Origin: Devosia sp.
GTDB taxonomy: Bacteria; Pseudomonadota; Alphaproteobacteria; Rhizobiales; Devosiaceae
NCBI RefSeq assembly: GCF_028290625.1
Contig: NZ_JAQGJM010000020.1
Location: 62,001-126,000 of the forward strand
Direction of reading: 5' to 3'
Length of the DNA: 64,000 bases
In this document: piece by piece, positions 7,944 through 16,377 of the stretch
Layout: each line of letters begins with the position of its first letter
Position numbering within the stretch: the first letter of the stretch is position 1
Notes under the pieces: generated by a model
What the model saw: only the letters and a program-made list of their open reading frames with translations
The model's database searches: none
What the model was told of the DNA's origin: nothing
Position numbers and translations under genes: made by a program

Positions 7944-8008
7944 CGATGCGAAGCAAGCCTCGCAAGGAGGGACCGCAGCAGGAGCAAGGGAGGAAGGCCC
8001 CGCTGTGT
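7902..8008 (-). ncRNA. Candidate small RNA sR3, diverged or shorter member of the cluster
   Basis: A shorter transcript unit of about 107 bases with degenerate motifs CTTCCTCCC (7986-7994) and TCCCTCC (7966-7972) instead of the exact CCTCCTCCC. A promoter-like pair lies upstream and a strong terminator downstream: ATATGGCCTCGCTC pairs with GAGCGGGGCCATAT, followed by T7. Hairpins around the motifs are weaker than in sR1 and sR2. It may be an older, decaying copy or an RNA with altered target specificity. Confidence 0.6.
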
Positions 8009-8014
8009 CCCGGC

Positions 8015-8043
8015 GATATAGGCCTGTGCAGCGTGCCTCACAA
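8015..8043 (-). promoter_or_regulatory. Predicted promoter of sR3
   Basis: -35 TTGTGA (8038-8043) and -10 TATATC (8015-8020) on the minus strand with a 17-base spacer, the same geometry as the three other RNA promoters. Confidence 0.55.
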
Positions 8044-8279
8044 TTAGGCAGGGCGTATGCCAGCCATGCGTGAGGCGCGGGTGAGCGGGAATTGTCGTTT
8101 GAAATCAAAGAGCCGCCAGGCGAGCGAAGGCGGGTTAGACTATTGGCTAAGATGAGGGGCTGGCGGAATTTGCCCTGACAGAGGCAATGGGCGGCAGAGC
8201 TGCCCTGAAACGACCTGTCCGCCGCCCTCGCGATGAGGTCGTGCGGGTGGCGAACGGCGCGGATTGATTCGTTAAGGCT

Positions 8280-8786
8280 TTATTTATCCTGGTCCGAGAA
8301 AGCGGCGGCCAGGGTGGTGGTAAAGCGCTGGCCGTCGATCTGGTCGATGTCATCGAGCTGATAGAAGCGGTCGGTGCCGGTGGTCTGCTTGAGCTGCAAC
8401 GTGTCGGTATAGTTGGCCGACGGATCGGCGTTGAAGGTGTAATTGATAGCGACGCTGGCGGCGGTCGCGTCGTCGGTGAGGGTCACGGCGCCCACGGTGC
8501 AGCTATCGGCGAAATCAGGATAGCTGCGCCAGGGCAGGCCATCGCCGAGCGGCGGCTTGTCGCCGGGATGCTGGCTCTCGAATTCGGAATTGCGGGTTTC
8601 GGCGATGGTTATGGCTTCCACTAGCGCCGGCGTCAGCAGGCCCGCTTCGATCTGGCTCATGTCATCGGCGAGGGTGCCGATGCAGAAGACGTCGCCGACC
8701 TGATCGGGGCTGAAGGTCAGCGTTGCCGCCTGGGCGCTGGTGATGCCGGTGGCAAGCAGGAGAATGAGTGCGGCGGGAAGGTTCAT
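8280..8786 (-). CDS. Exported protein of unknown function
   Basis: A 168-residue protein with a classical signal peptide (MNLPAALILLLATGITSAQA). The mature domain starts TLTFSPDQVGDVFCIGTLADDMSQIEAGLL and ends in a strand-rich region, VAINYTFNADPSANYTDTLQLKQT. Two cysteines (in VFCIGT and DSCTVGA) could form a periplasmic disulfide. I do not recognise a named family; similar short proteins occur in Rhizobiales. It is followed downstream on the same strand by the small-RNA cluster and sits 67 bases after the HAD hydrolase gene. Confidence 0.75.
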   Translation of the reverse strand: MNLPAALILLLATGITSAQAATLTFSPDQVGDVFCIGTLADDMSQIEAGLLTPALVEAITIAETRNSEFESQHPGDKPPLGDGLPWRSYPDFADSCTVGAVTLTDDATAASVAINYTFNADPSANYTDTLQLKQTTGTDRFYQLDDIDQIDGQRFTTTLAAAFSDQDK

Positions 8787-8853
8787 GATTGGCCCCGGAT
8801 GCGTGTGCTATCGCGGATATGGAGCAAGGCGGGTGAACCGGCGCTGAATGCGG

Positions 8854-9558
8854 TCAGTCCAGCGTCTCGAAGGCGGCGATGGCGGCTGGCAATTGGCCTA
8901 GATGGGCGATGCGGGCATAGCGGGGGTTGTTCGCCGGCTCCTCGGCATGCTCGAACGACCAGGTCAGGTCGTGCGGCACATAGACGCCGAAGCCGCCGGT
9001 GGCGAGGGCGGGCAGCACATCGGATTTGAGCGAATTGCCCACCATCAGCGTGCGATCTGGGCCATCGGCGTGCTGGGTGAAGATGCGGCGGTAGACGGCC
9101 TCGGTCTTGTCGGAGACGATCTCGACCGCGGCAAAATATTCGGCGAGGCCGGAGGCGGCCAGTTTGCGCTCCTGGTCGAACAGATCGCCCTTGGTGACGA
9201 GAATCAGCCGGTAGCGGTCCTGGAGTTCGCCCAACGCCTGGTCGACATAGGGCAGGGTCTCGACCGGGTGGGTCAGCAGTTCGCGGCCGGCGGCGAGGAT
9301 TTCGGCGATGACGGTGCCGGGCACGCGATGCTCGGTGACCTCGAGGGCGGTTTCGATCATCGAGAGGGTGAAGCCCTTGATGCCGAAGCCGTAGGTGGCC
9401 AAGTTCCGCACCTCGGCGGCCAGCAGGCGTTCGCCAAGGCCCTCGCCATCGGCGTGATCCTTGAGCAGGGCGGTGAAGCGCTGCTCGGTCAGGCGGAAGA
9501 ATTGCTCGTTCTGCCAGAGCGTGTCGTCGGCGTCGAAGGCGATGGTGGTGATGGGCAT
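8854..9558 (-). CDS. HAD-superfamily hydrolase
   Basis: A 234-residue phosphatase-like protein. Motif I is AFDADDTLWQN, with the nucleophile Asp in FDADDT near residue 8. Motif II is LVTKGD, motif III is the lysine of VSDKT, and motif IV is MVGNSLKSDV, all in the expected order. The cap is helical and inserted after motif I, as in subfamily I enzymes such as YjjG-like nucleotidases. Substrate is unknown. I start at the ATG at 9558 instead of an upstream GTG since the additional residues add nothing conserved. Confidence 0.88.
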   Translation of the reverse strand: MPITTIAFDADDTLWQNEQFFRLTEQRFTALLKDHADGEGLGERLLAAEVRNLATYGFGIKGFTLSMIETALEVTEHRVPGTVIAEILAAGRELLTHPVETLPYVDQALGELQDRYRLILVTKGDLFDQERKLAASGLAEYFAAVEIVSDKTEAVYRRIFTQHADGPDRTLMVGNSLKSDVLPALATGGFGVYVPHDLTWSFEHAEEPANNPRYARIAHLGQLPAAIAAFETLD

Positions 9559-9571
9559 GGGTGGACTCTGT

Positions 9572-9700
9572 GGCACGCCCTCGTGGTTCGAGGCTCGCGA
9601 AGGGCTCGCACCTCACCATGAGGGCTACTTTAGAAATCGAGACCCCAGTAGCCTCATGGTGAGGTGGGAGCGAAGCGACCCTCGAACCACGAGGCGTGCC
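9572..9700. repeat. Large palindrome, repeat family B
   Basis: Two arms of about 55 bases (9572-9629 and 9647-9700) are near-perfect inverted copies around a 17-base loop. The arms contain CTCGTGGTTCGAGG and CACCTCACCATGAGG. It fills the gap between lysR and the HAD gene, both on the minus strand, and so lies at the 3' end of the lysR transcript. Confidence 0.85.
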
Positions 9701-9706
9701 GGAATG

Positions 9707-10600
9707 CTAAAAGCTCCACTCGCGGGCTTTGCCGACGAGGAAGTCGCGGAAGACGCCGACGCGCTTCGAGTTTTTCAGGGCCGGCGGGTACACGAAATAG
9801 GCTTCGTATTCGGGGATGCTGATTTCGGCCAGCACCTGCACCAGGCCATCCTCTTTCTCGGTCACATAGGCGGGCAGCATGGCGATGCCAATGCCGGCAC
9901 GGGCTGCCTGCATCATGCCATAGACGGCGTTGACCTTGAGGACGGCACGGCGCGGGCTGTTGTCGGCGCGGCCGACCCGCTCAAGAAAGTTGATATCGCC
10001 GAGGTAGGACGGCACCGGTTCGCCGAAGCTGATGATGCGGTGGTTGTCGAGGTCCTCGACATTCTTGGGCATGCCGTATTCGGTGATATAGTTCTGCGAG
10101 GCATAGAAATAATTGTGCACGGTGAACAGCTTGCGCTGGATCATCTCGGACTGGTTGGGGCGATGCAGGCGGATGGCCACGTCGGCCTCGCGCATCGCCA
10201 GATCGAGTTCACCGTCGTTGAGGCGGATTTCGAGCTGAATCAGCGGATAAAGCTTGAGGAATTCGTCGAGGCGCGAACTCAGCCAGGTCGAGCCGATACC
10301 CACGGTGGTGGTGACAATCAGCGGGCCCGTCGGGACGTCCTGACTTTCGGACATCTGGGTTTCGACCTGTTGCAGCTCCCAGTGCATGCGGTGGGCGGTG
10401 CGGAACAATTGCTCGCCCACCTCGGTCAGCACCAGGCCGCGGGCATGGCGGATGAAGAGCTTGAGCCCCAGATCATCTTCCAGCGCTGAGATCTGCCGGC
10501 TGACCGCCGACTGGCTCATGCCGAGCTTTTCGGCGGCGTGCGTGAAACTACCCGACTCGGCGGCGGTATGAAAAATCCGGAGCTTGTCCCAGTCGAGCAT
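9707..10600 (-). CDS. LysR-family transcriptional regulator
   Basis: A 297-residue LTTR. The N-terminal winged helix is DWDKLRIFHTAAESGSFTHAAEKLGMSQSAVSRQISALEDDLGLKLFIRHARG (about residues 3-56), followed by a linker helix and a periplasmic-binding-like effector domain. It lies 33 bases after trxB on the same strand. A trxB-lysR pair is common in Rhizobiales, so cotranscription is likely. The effector and regulon are not visible; the neighbourhood suggests a redox-linked role, but that is inference. Confidence 0.93.
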   Translation of the reverse strand: MLDWDKLRIFHTAAESGSFTHAAEKLGMSQSAVSRQISALEDDLGLKLFIRHARGLVLTEVGEQLFRTAHRMHWELQQVETQMSESQDVPTGPLIVTTTVGIGSTWLSSRLDEFLKLYPLIQLEIRLNDGELDLAMREADVAIRLHRPNQSEMIQRKLFTVHNYFYASQNYITEYGMPKNVEDLDNHRIISFGEPVPSYLGDINFLERVGRADNSPRRAVLKVNAVYGMMQAARAGIGIAMLPAYVTEKEDGLVQVLAEISIPEYEAYFVYPPALKNSKRVGVFRDFLVGKAREWSF

Positions 10601-10633
10601 TTCTTTATGACGCCTTCTTTTTTACTTGGCAGG

Positions 10634-11584
10634 CTACTCCGCTGCCTCGGCTAACTCATGTTCGGCCAGATATCGTTCGGCGTCGAGGGCTGCCATGCAG
10701 CCCATGCCGGCGGCGGTGACGGCCTGACGATAGATATCGTCAGTGACGTCACCGGCGGCGAAAACGCCCGGGATATTGGTTTCACAGGTGCCCGGCTTGA
10801 CCTGAAGGTAGCCTCCCGCCTTCATGTCGAGCTTACCAGCAAAGATCGATGTGGCCGGAACATGGCCGATGGCGACGAATACCCCGTCGATCTTCTGCTC
10901 ATAGGTCCGGTTGGTTGACAGATCACGAAGGGTGATCGCGTTGACCGATGGCGGCATGGCCGAGCCGCCGATTTCGGCAACCTCGGTGTTCCAGCGCACT
11001 TCGATCTTGGGATTCTTGAACAGGCGATCCTGCAGGATGCGCTCGGCGCGGAACTCGCCGCGACGGTGCACGACGATGACCTTGCTGGCGAAATTGGTGA
11101 GGAACAGCGCTTCCTCGACCGCCGTATTGCCGCCGCCGACCACGACCACTTCCTTGTTGCGATAGAAGAAGCCATCGCAGGTGGCGCAGGCGGAAACGCC
11201 AAAGCCCTGAAACTTCTGTTCGCTCGGCAGGCCCAGCCATTTGGCCTGGGCGCCGGTGGCGATGATGATGGAATCTGCGGTGTAGATATCCCCGCTATCC
11301 CCGGTGAGCACGAAGGGGCGGCGGTCGAAATCGATCGACACGATCAGGTCGCTGACCATGCGGGTGCCGACATGAATGGCCTGCGCCTTCATCTGATCCA
11401 TCAGCCAGGGGCCTTGAACCACATCGGCAAAGCCGGGGTAGTTTTCGACATCGGTGGTGATGGTGAGTTGGCCACCGGGCTGCATGCCCTGGATCATCAC
11501 GGGCTCAAGCATGGCACGCGCCGCGTAGATGGCGGCGGTGTAGCCGGCAGGGCCGGACCCGATGATGATGACTTTCGCGTGCAT
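10634..11584 (-). CDS. trxB: Thioredoxin-disulfide reductase
   Basis: A 316-residue FAD/NADPH flavoenzyme that reduces thioredoxin in the cytoplasm. The FAD-binding motif GSGPAGYTA is at 9-17, the redox-active CATC at Cys133 and Cys136, the NADPH motif GGGNTAVEEAL at 150-160, and the C-terminal FAD motif GVFAAGDVTDDIYRQA near 280. Length is typical for the low-molecular-weight bacterial enzyme. The start at 11584 is preferred over a longer frame because GGAGAG precedes it. It probably forms an operon with the downstream lysR. Confidence 0.96.
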   Translation of the reverse strand: MHAKVIIIGSGPAGYTAAIYAARAMLEPVMIQGMQPGGQLTITTDVENYPGFADVVQGPWLMDQMKAQAIHVGTRMVSDLIVSIDFDRRPFVLTGDSGDIYTADSIIIATGAQAKWLGLPSEQKFQGFGVSACATCDGFFYRNKEVVVVGGGNTAVEEALFLTNFASKVIVVHRRGEFRAERILQDRLFKNPKIEVRWNTEVAEIGGSAMPPSVNAITLRDLSTNRTYEQKIDGVFVAIGHVPATSIFAGKLDMKAGGYLQVKPGTCETNIPGVFAAGDVTDDIYRQAVTAAGMGCMAALDAERYLAEHELAEAAE

Positions 11585-11739
11585 CGACGCTCTCCGAATT
11601 TCCACGAAAAACTCCCTCGGCCCTAGATTAAGGGCGCGAGGGTCATAGTTTCAAGGCCAAGTGTTTGCCCGCGACATCGCGGACGGCGCTATGCACCGAA
11701 ATGTCACACCCATATGAGCAAATGCTCAATTATTGGGCG

Positions 11740-12213
11740 CTAAACATACCGTATCTTGATGATTTCGTAGCTGCGGGCACCACCGGGAGCGGAGACCTCG
11801 AACGAATCGCCTTCGGACTTGCCGATCATCGCCTTGGCGATGGGCGAGGAAATCGAGATGCGGCCTTCGCTGGCATTGGCTTCGCTATCGCCGACGACCT
11901 GATAGGTCTTCTCGTCCTCGGTGTCCTCGTCGACGTAAGTGACGGTCGCGCCGAACTTGACGGAGGTGCCGCTCAGCTTGGTGACGTCGATGATATCGGC
12001 CAGCGCCAGCAGCGATTCCAACTCCTGGATGCGGCCTTCATTGAGGCTCTGCTGTTCCTTGGCGGCCGAATATTCGGCGTTTTCCGACAGGTCCCCATGC
12101 GCGCGCGCTTCGGAGATCGCCTCGACAATGCGGCGGCGCTCGGTGGCGGTGCGGTGCTGATATTCGACAGTAAGGGCCTGATGGCCCCCAATCGTCATCG
12201 GGATCTTGTCCAT
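11740..12213 (-). CDS. greA: Transcription elongation factor GreA
   Basis: A 157-residue protein, the usual GreA length. The N-terminal coiled coil carries the acidic tip [18 protein letters not shown] (about 36-53), which inserts into the RNA polymerase secondary channel and stimulates cleavage of backtracked RNA. The C-terminal FKBP-like domain includes [14 protein letters not shown]. The ATG at 12213 has a good GGAGG upstream; the longer frame to 12258 has no support. It is separated from trxB by about 150 bases. Confidence 0.96.
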   Translation of the reverse strand: MDKIPMTIGGHQALTVEYQHRTATERRRIVEAISEARAHGDLSENAEYSAAKEQQSLNEGRIQELESLLALADIIDVTKLSGTSVKFGATVTYVDEDTEDEKTYQVVGDSEANASEGRISISSPIAKAMIGKSEGDSFEVSAPGGARSYEIIKIRYV

Positions 12214-12555
12214 TCTATTTGCCTCCAAAGGCACGGCAACAATATCTCTTCCTGCCAAGGTCCGTTCGGCATCCGACAGGATAAGTGTTTCGGGAAGATA
12301 ATCTCAAACTGCCCGCCTGCCGCGCTGCGGTCAAGCCGGTGTACGGTTGGGAGATAGGGCTCTCCACATGCGGTTGCAAGCTTTAGGGATGTTCGCCGCA
12401 AAAGGCCAGCGCGCGGGGCGCGTTTTGCCGCAGGGCCAGCTATTCGAGAAACACCGACAGGTTATCCAGAGTGGAGGCCGATCCCGTGGGCATGAATGCT
12501 GCCAGTGTCGTCGGAGAGACGCAGGAGGCCGGCCGGGCCTTGTTCCAGAAACGAA
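12214..12555. other. Intergenic stretch without a recognisable gene
   Basis: About 340 bases between greA and the cold-shock gene terminator. The frames crossing it show no family resemblance and none has a convincing ribosome-binding site. It should hold the greA promoter. I see no repeat or RNA structure that I can defend. Confidence 0.5.
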
Positions 12556-12586
12556 AAAGGCGCGGCCTCCCAACCGCGCCTTCTCC
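12556..12586 (-). terminator. Intrinsic terminator of the cold-shock gene
   Basis: On the minus strand, AAGGCGCGG pairs with CCGCGCCTT around an eight-base loop, followed by T residues. It is located just after the csp stop. Confidence 0.8.
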
Positions 12587-12603
12587 GTCAATGTGTGGTC
12601 GGT

Positions 12604-12813
12604 TTACGAAGCGACCAGATTGTCCGCTGCCGATTTGCCGGTGCGCTTGTCCTTGACGATTTCGTAGGTGACCTTCTGGCCTTCGTCGAGCCCGTTGAGG
12701 CCCGAACGCTGAACCGCGGAGATGTGGACGAACACGTCCGCCCCGCCTTCGTCAGGTTGAATGAAGCCAAACCCCTTTTGGCCGTTGAACCACTTTACGG
12801 TGCCGGTTGCCAT
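12604..12813 (-). CDS. CspA-family cold-shock protein
   Basis: A 69-residue single cold-shock domain. It has both RNA-binding motifs, KGFGFI (RNP1, about 13-18) and VFVHIS (RNP2, about 26-31), within a five-stranded OB fold. Such proteins bind single-stranded RNA and melt secondary structure during cold or other stress. The leader upstream is long (no gene until 13175) and contains a small hairpin GGTCA/TGACC close to the start, as is common for csp mRNAs. It is monocistronic and followed by a clear terminator. Confidence 0.95.
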   Translation of the reverse strand: MATGTVKWFNGQKGFGFIQPDEGGADVFVHISAVQRSGLNGLDEGQKVTYEIVKDKRTGKSAADNLVAS

Positions 12814-13175
12814 GATGCGCGTTCCCTCGTGCAGTCGCTGATCTAAGCAGTCCCGGTCACAATGACCGTGACTTGGTTGATATCGAAATATCGGAAAGTG
12901 ACGTCAGCAGGCGCGAATGGTGTTCGCATAAACAGATCGGTCGGCCGCAATATTCGATAGCGCAGCCTAACCCGAAAAAAAGCCGTGTTCAATATGTCTT
13001 AACATATGACAAAACACCCGGCTGACTCGGGGGTCAACCAGGGCGCGAACCGATCTCGTCAAATATAGACACCAGACCCGAGAAGGGGCCGGCGCCGACG
13101 CGCGGGGTCCAGGCGAAGCGGGAAACTAACTGCGCCCAGGGCGTTGCATCCATAGCCGCCATAGATGGCAACGGC
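12814..13175. other. Divergent intergenic region with the presumed csp leader
   Basis: About 360 bases. The side next to csp carries GAGGGAA as ribosome-binding site and the GGTCA/TGACC hairpin at about 12857-12869. The middle (12940-13010) is AT-richer and likely contains promoters. A short minus-strand frame (13034-13252) lacks support. Confidence 0.45.
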
Positions 13176-14273
13176 ATGAACACGGCCACATTATCCCAGC
13201 GTGCGAGCAAATGCACTGACACCAATGTCGCAGTGACAAATAGATTGTTCATTCCCGTTGCAATTGGCGCGGCTTTGCGGCAATCCGCTGCTTCCGGCGA
13301 TCAGCCGGACCGCTGGGGCCAGCACTTGCGCAAAACTTCCTATAGTTCGGGCGATGTGATCGCCGATCGCCGTGCCGATTACGCCAAGAGCTATGCAGCA
13401 GACGGGGATTTCGGTGCCGCCGGCGAAGTCATGGCGCAGGCGCTGGAATTGGCCCCGAACTGGGCGGCTGGCTGGGACCTGCTGGGCGGCTATCATGAGC
13501 GGGCCGGCAATATCGCCCATGCGCTGTCGGCGTGGCGACATCTGGAAGCGCTGGATGACGATGGCGAATTCGGTGCGCGGCTGAAGCTGGCGGCGCATGG
13601 TGCATCGAGCGCCGACGCCGGCACTGCGGTCAGTTATGTCGAAGCGCTGTTCGATCAATATGCGCCCAAGTTCGAGGCGGCACTGGTGGACCGGCTGGGC
13701 TATCAGGTGCCCGATCTGCTCGACGGATTGCTGGTCGATGCGATGGCGGAACTGGGGCTGTCGCGGTTCGCCGATGCGCTGGATCTCGGATGCGGCACCG
13801 GGTTGATGGGCGTGCGGCTGCGGGGCCGGACGGACCTGCTGGAGGGCGTGGACCTGTCGGCGGCCATGGTTGCCGAGACGGCGCGCAAGGGCATTTACGA
13901 CCGGCTGGAAAAGGCCGAACTGGTTGAGTATCTCGGGCGGCGGGTGGCGCAGGCCGATCTGGTGACGGCCGCCGATGTGTTCATCTATTGTGGGGCGCTG
14001 CCGCCGGTGCTGGAAGCCGTGGTGCCGATCATGACCGCGGGTGGGCTGCTGGCGTTTTCGCTGGAGGCCCACGATGGCGAGGAGGCGGTATTCCTGCGCC
14101 CGTCGCTGCGCTATGCCCATGGGGTGGTGGCGACACGGCAGGCGCTGGATGATGCCGGGCTGCAAATCCTGCGGTTCGAGCGGGCCATTCTGCGGCAGGA
14201 CGCTGGCGCGCCGATAACCGGGATGTTGATCGTGGCGCGCAAGCCCGACGGATTGTTTGGAGAGACCATATGA
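13176..14273 (+). CDS. TPR-containing SAM-dependent methyltransferase
   Basis: The protein has an N-terminal tetratricopeptide part (about residues 65-120, RRADYAKSYAADGDFGAAGEVMAQALELAP.. then AGNIAHALSAW) followed by a class I methyltransferase. The SAM motif is ALDLGCGTGLMGVRL near residue 205. Family members are annotated as predicted TPR-repeat methyltransferases; the substrate is unknown. The start is uncertain: the first 55 residues are not conserved-looking and a GTG near 13349 or TTG near 13326 is quite possible. Its stop overlaps the threonine aldolase start by four bases (ATGA), so the two are translationally coupled. Confidence 0.8.
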   Translation: MNTATLSQRASKCTDTNVAVTNRLFIPVAIGAALRQSAASGDQPDRWGQHLRKTSYSSGDVIADRRADYAKSYAADGDFGAAGEVMAQALELAPNWAAGWDLLGGYHERAGNIAHALSAWRHLEALDDDGEFGARLKLAAHGASSADAGTAVSYVEALFDQYAPKFEAALVDRLGYQVPDLLDGLLVDAMAELGLSRFADALDLGCGTGLMGVRLRGRTDLLEGVDLSAAMVAETARKGIYDRLEKAELVEYLGRRVAQADLVTAADVFIYCGALPPVLEAVVPIMTAGGLLAFSLEAHDGEEAVFLRPSLRYAHGVVATRQALDDAGLQILRFERAILRQDAGAPITGMLIVARKPDGLFGETI

Positions 14274-15295
14274 GCAACGCCATTTACGATTTCCGCTCCG
14301 ATACCGTGACCGCTCCCAGCGCCGGCATGCGCGCTGCGATGGCGGCGGCGGAGGTGGGCGACGACGTTTATGGCGACGATCCGACAGTCAATCGGCTGCA
14401 GGCGCGAATGGCCGAGCTGTTGGACAAGGAGGCGGCGCTGTTCGTGCCTTCGGGGACGATGTCGAACCTGTTGGCGCTAATGAGCCATTGCGGGCGCGGC
14501 GATGCGTTCATCGCCGACCAGAACGCGCATTGCTATGCCTTCGAGCGCGGCAATGCGGCGGTGCTGGGGTCGATCCAGCCGCAGCCGATCGAGCATGAAA
14601 GCGACGGCACCATGCGGCTCGATAAGATCGAGGCGGTGATCCACGACGACAGCGACCTGCATTTCGCGCCGACGCGCTTGCTGGCGCTGGAGAACACGCT
14701 GGGCGGCAAGGTCCTGCCGCTCGACTATATGCGCGCAGCGGGGGAATTGGCGCGCAAGCATGGCTTGGGCTTTCATCTCGACGGCGCGCGGGCGTTCAAT
14801 GCTTGCGTGAAACTGGGCGTCGATATCGCTGAGTTCACCGCGCCGTTCGATACGGTGTCGATCTGCCTGTCCAAGGGGTTGGGGGCGCCGGTTGGCTCAG
14901 TGCTGGTCGGGCCGCGGGTGTTGATCGACAAGGCCAATCGCAATCGCAAGATGCTGGGTGGCGGCCTGCGGCAGGCCGGCATTCTGGCGGCGGCGGGGCT
15001 CTATGCGCTGGACCACAATGTGAAGCGGTTGGCGGAAGATCATGCGCTGGCGAAAAAGCTGGCCGATGGGCTGGCGCAGTTTTCGGCCCTCACGGTGACG
15101 ATGCCGGACACCAATATCATTTTCGTCGGCATGGACGAGCAGGTCGAAGGCCGGTTCACCGAATATCTGAACGCGCGCGGTGTGCGGATCAACGGCAGCT
15201 ACGGCCAGCAGCGCTGGGTGACGCATCTGGATGTGGATGACGGCGCGGTCGACGCCGCGCTGGCCCATGTGGCGGCGTTTTTTGAGGCGCATTAG
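14270..15295 (+). CDS. ltaE: Low-specificity L-threonine aldolase
   Basis: A 341-residue PLP enzyme of fold type I that cleaves threonine or allo-threonine to glycine and acetaldehyde. Recognisable blocks are DFRSDTVTAPSAGMRAAM, VGDDVYGDDPTVNRLQ, ALFVPSGTMSNLLAL, LENTLGGKVLPL, HLDGARAFNA and SICLSKGLGAPVGSVLVG, with the PLP lysine in SKGLGAP. Length and motif order match the family. It is coupled to the upstream methyltransferase by an ATGA overlap. Confidence 0.94.
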   Translation: MSNAIYDFRSDTVTAPSAGMRAAMAAAEVGDDVYGDDPTVNRLQARMAELLDKEAALFVPSGTMSNLLALMSHCGRGDAFIADQNAHCYAFERGNAAVLGSIQPQPIEHESDGTMRLDKIEAVIHDDSDLHFAPTRLLALENTLGGKVLPLDYMRAAGELARKHGLGFHLDGARAFNACVKLGVDIAEFTAPFDTVSICLSKGLGAPVGSVLVGPRVLIDKANRNRKMLGGGLRQAGILAAAGLYALDHNVKRLAEDHALAKKLADGLAQFSALTVTMPDTNIIFVGMDEQVEGRFTEYLNARGVRINGSYGQQRWVTHLDVDDGAVDAALAHVAAFFEAH

Positions 15296-15316
15296 GCGGC
15301 GTTCGCGAACAGCCCC

Positions 15317-15362
15317 CACGCTCAATCCCTCCCCACAAGGGGAGGGAAGCGTGCTCGGGGTT
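15317..15362. repeat. Short GC-rich hairpin between convergent genes
   Basis: CCCTCCCC and GGGGAGGG flank ACAA at 15326-15345. It resembles the central part of family C and probably serves as a terminator for ltaE or the opposing gene. Confidence 0.55.
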
Positions 15363-15369
15363 GTGGTTA

Positions 15370-16164
15370 TCAGGTGGTCGGTAGTGCAAATCGGATGGCC
15401 GCTTCGACGGGCGAATAGTCGCCGTCGGGGCGGTTGAGCGATAGCGGCTGCGCAGGCGTCAGGGGCGGCTGGGCCATGAAGCGTGGGGTGGTTCCATGGT
15501 GCGGCTGGGCTGCGTGAACCAGGAACGGATGGCATAGATAGACCGTGCCGGCAGGGCCGGTGGCCAGGACTTCAAGGCAGTGCGCTGTTTCGGCAAAGCC
15601 GTTGGCGGCGAGTTCGCGCAAGGATAGTCCCGCATCGCCGGCGGGTGCCAGTTGGCGCGCGATATCGAGATGGGAGCCAACACGGATGCGAGTGGGGGCG
15701 TCCTCGTCGCCGACGTCGGAGAACAGGAACAGCATCAGCAGGGCCCGGTCGCGCGAGGCAACATTGGCACGCCACGCCATGAAATCCGGGTTTTCGAGGC
15801 CGAAGCTGACATCGATGTGCCAGCCGGCATCGCCGGGATCATCGGGTGAGGGGAAGCGCACTGGAAACGTGCCCAGCGTGCCGCGCGGCAACCAGCGGTC
15901 GGGGCCGACAAGCTGGTCGAATGCGGCACGTAGGACGGGTGTATTGGCGGCGTCGCGGAAGGGCGGCTGGCCATATTGATTGAGCCGGATAACGGGTTTG
16001 GTCCAGGTGCTGGGATCGTGCGGATCGCAGCCGGTATCGGCCCAGAGGATGGCCCGGCCGGCCTCGGCCAGTTCGCGGGAAAACGCATTATCGATGCGCA
16101 CGAAGCCATCGGTGATGAAGTGATCGATCTGCGCCAGCGAGAGCGCGGGAGAAGAATTGGGCAT
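15370..16164 (-). CDS. Phytanoyl-CoA dioxygenase (PhyH)-family protein
   Basis: A 264-residue Fe(II)/2-oxoglutarate dioxygenase-like protein. The iron-binding HxD pair is His116 and Asp118 in AGWHIDVSF; the distal histidine is likely in YLCHPFLVHAAQPH, followed by a TTPRFM segment with the 2-oxoglutarate arginine. A hydroxylase role on a small metabolite is plausible; no partner genes indicate the substrate. I choose the ATG at 16164 over an upstream TTG. It is convergent with ltaE. Confidence 0.88.
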   Translation of the reverse strand: MPNSSPALSLAQIDHFITDGFVRIDNAFSRELAEAGRAILWADTGCDPHDPSTWTKPVIRLNQYGQPPFRDAANTPVLRAAFDQLVGPDRWLPRGTLGTFPVRFPSPDDPGDAGWHIDVSFGLENPDFMAWRANVASRDRALLMLFLFSDVGDEDAPTRIRVGSHLDIARQLAPAGDAGLSLRELAANGFAETAHCLEVLATGPAGTVYLCHPFLVHAAQPHHGTTPRFMAQPPLTPAQPLSLNRPDGDYSPVEAAIRFALPTT

Positions 16165-16377
16165 GATTGCTCGCAAGTTCGCGAAGCCGTTCGGCGAACG
16201 GCAGGATAAGCCGGCGCAGGGCGCGGCTCATGGTGTGTTCGGTCGCGCCTAAGCGCGGAGGAACACGGCGAACTTGATCGAGCGGGTCATCATCATGGTG
16301 GGGCGATCATACGCAGCGCGGTTTTGGTGTCAACCGCAGCGGAAAGGTGAAGGGCATTGCATGCACCTAACCGGTAA

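Noticed and set aside
6868..8108. Several ORFs on both strands in the RNA cluster (for example 7461-8108 minus, 7314-7664 plus)
   Set aside because: They cross predicted promoters, terminators and the palindrome, have no family resemblance, and lack good ribosome-binding sites. The GGGAGGAGG motifs on the plus strand look like ribosome-binding sites but are complements of the RNA loops.
12331..12591. 86-codon minus-strand ORF between csp and greA
   Set aside because: It begins inside the csp terminator and has an arginine/proline-rich composition typical of shadow frames.
13034..13252. 72-codon minus-strand ORF upstream of the methyltransferase
   Set aside because: No ribosome-binding site, overlaps the start of the plus-strand gene, and no recognisable feature beyond a short hydrophobic stretch.
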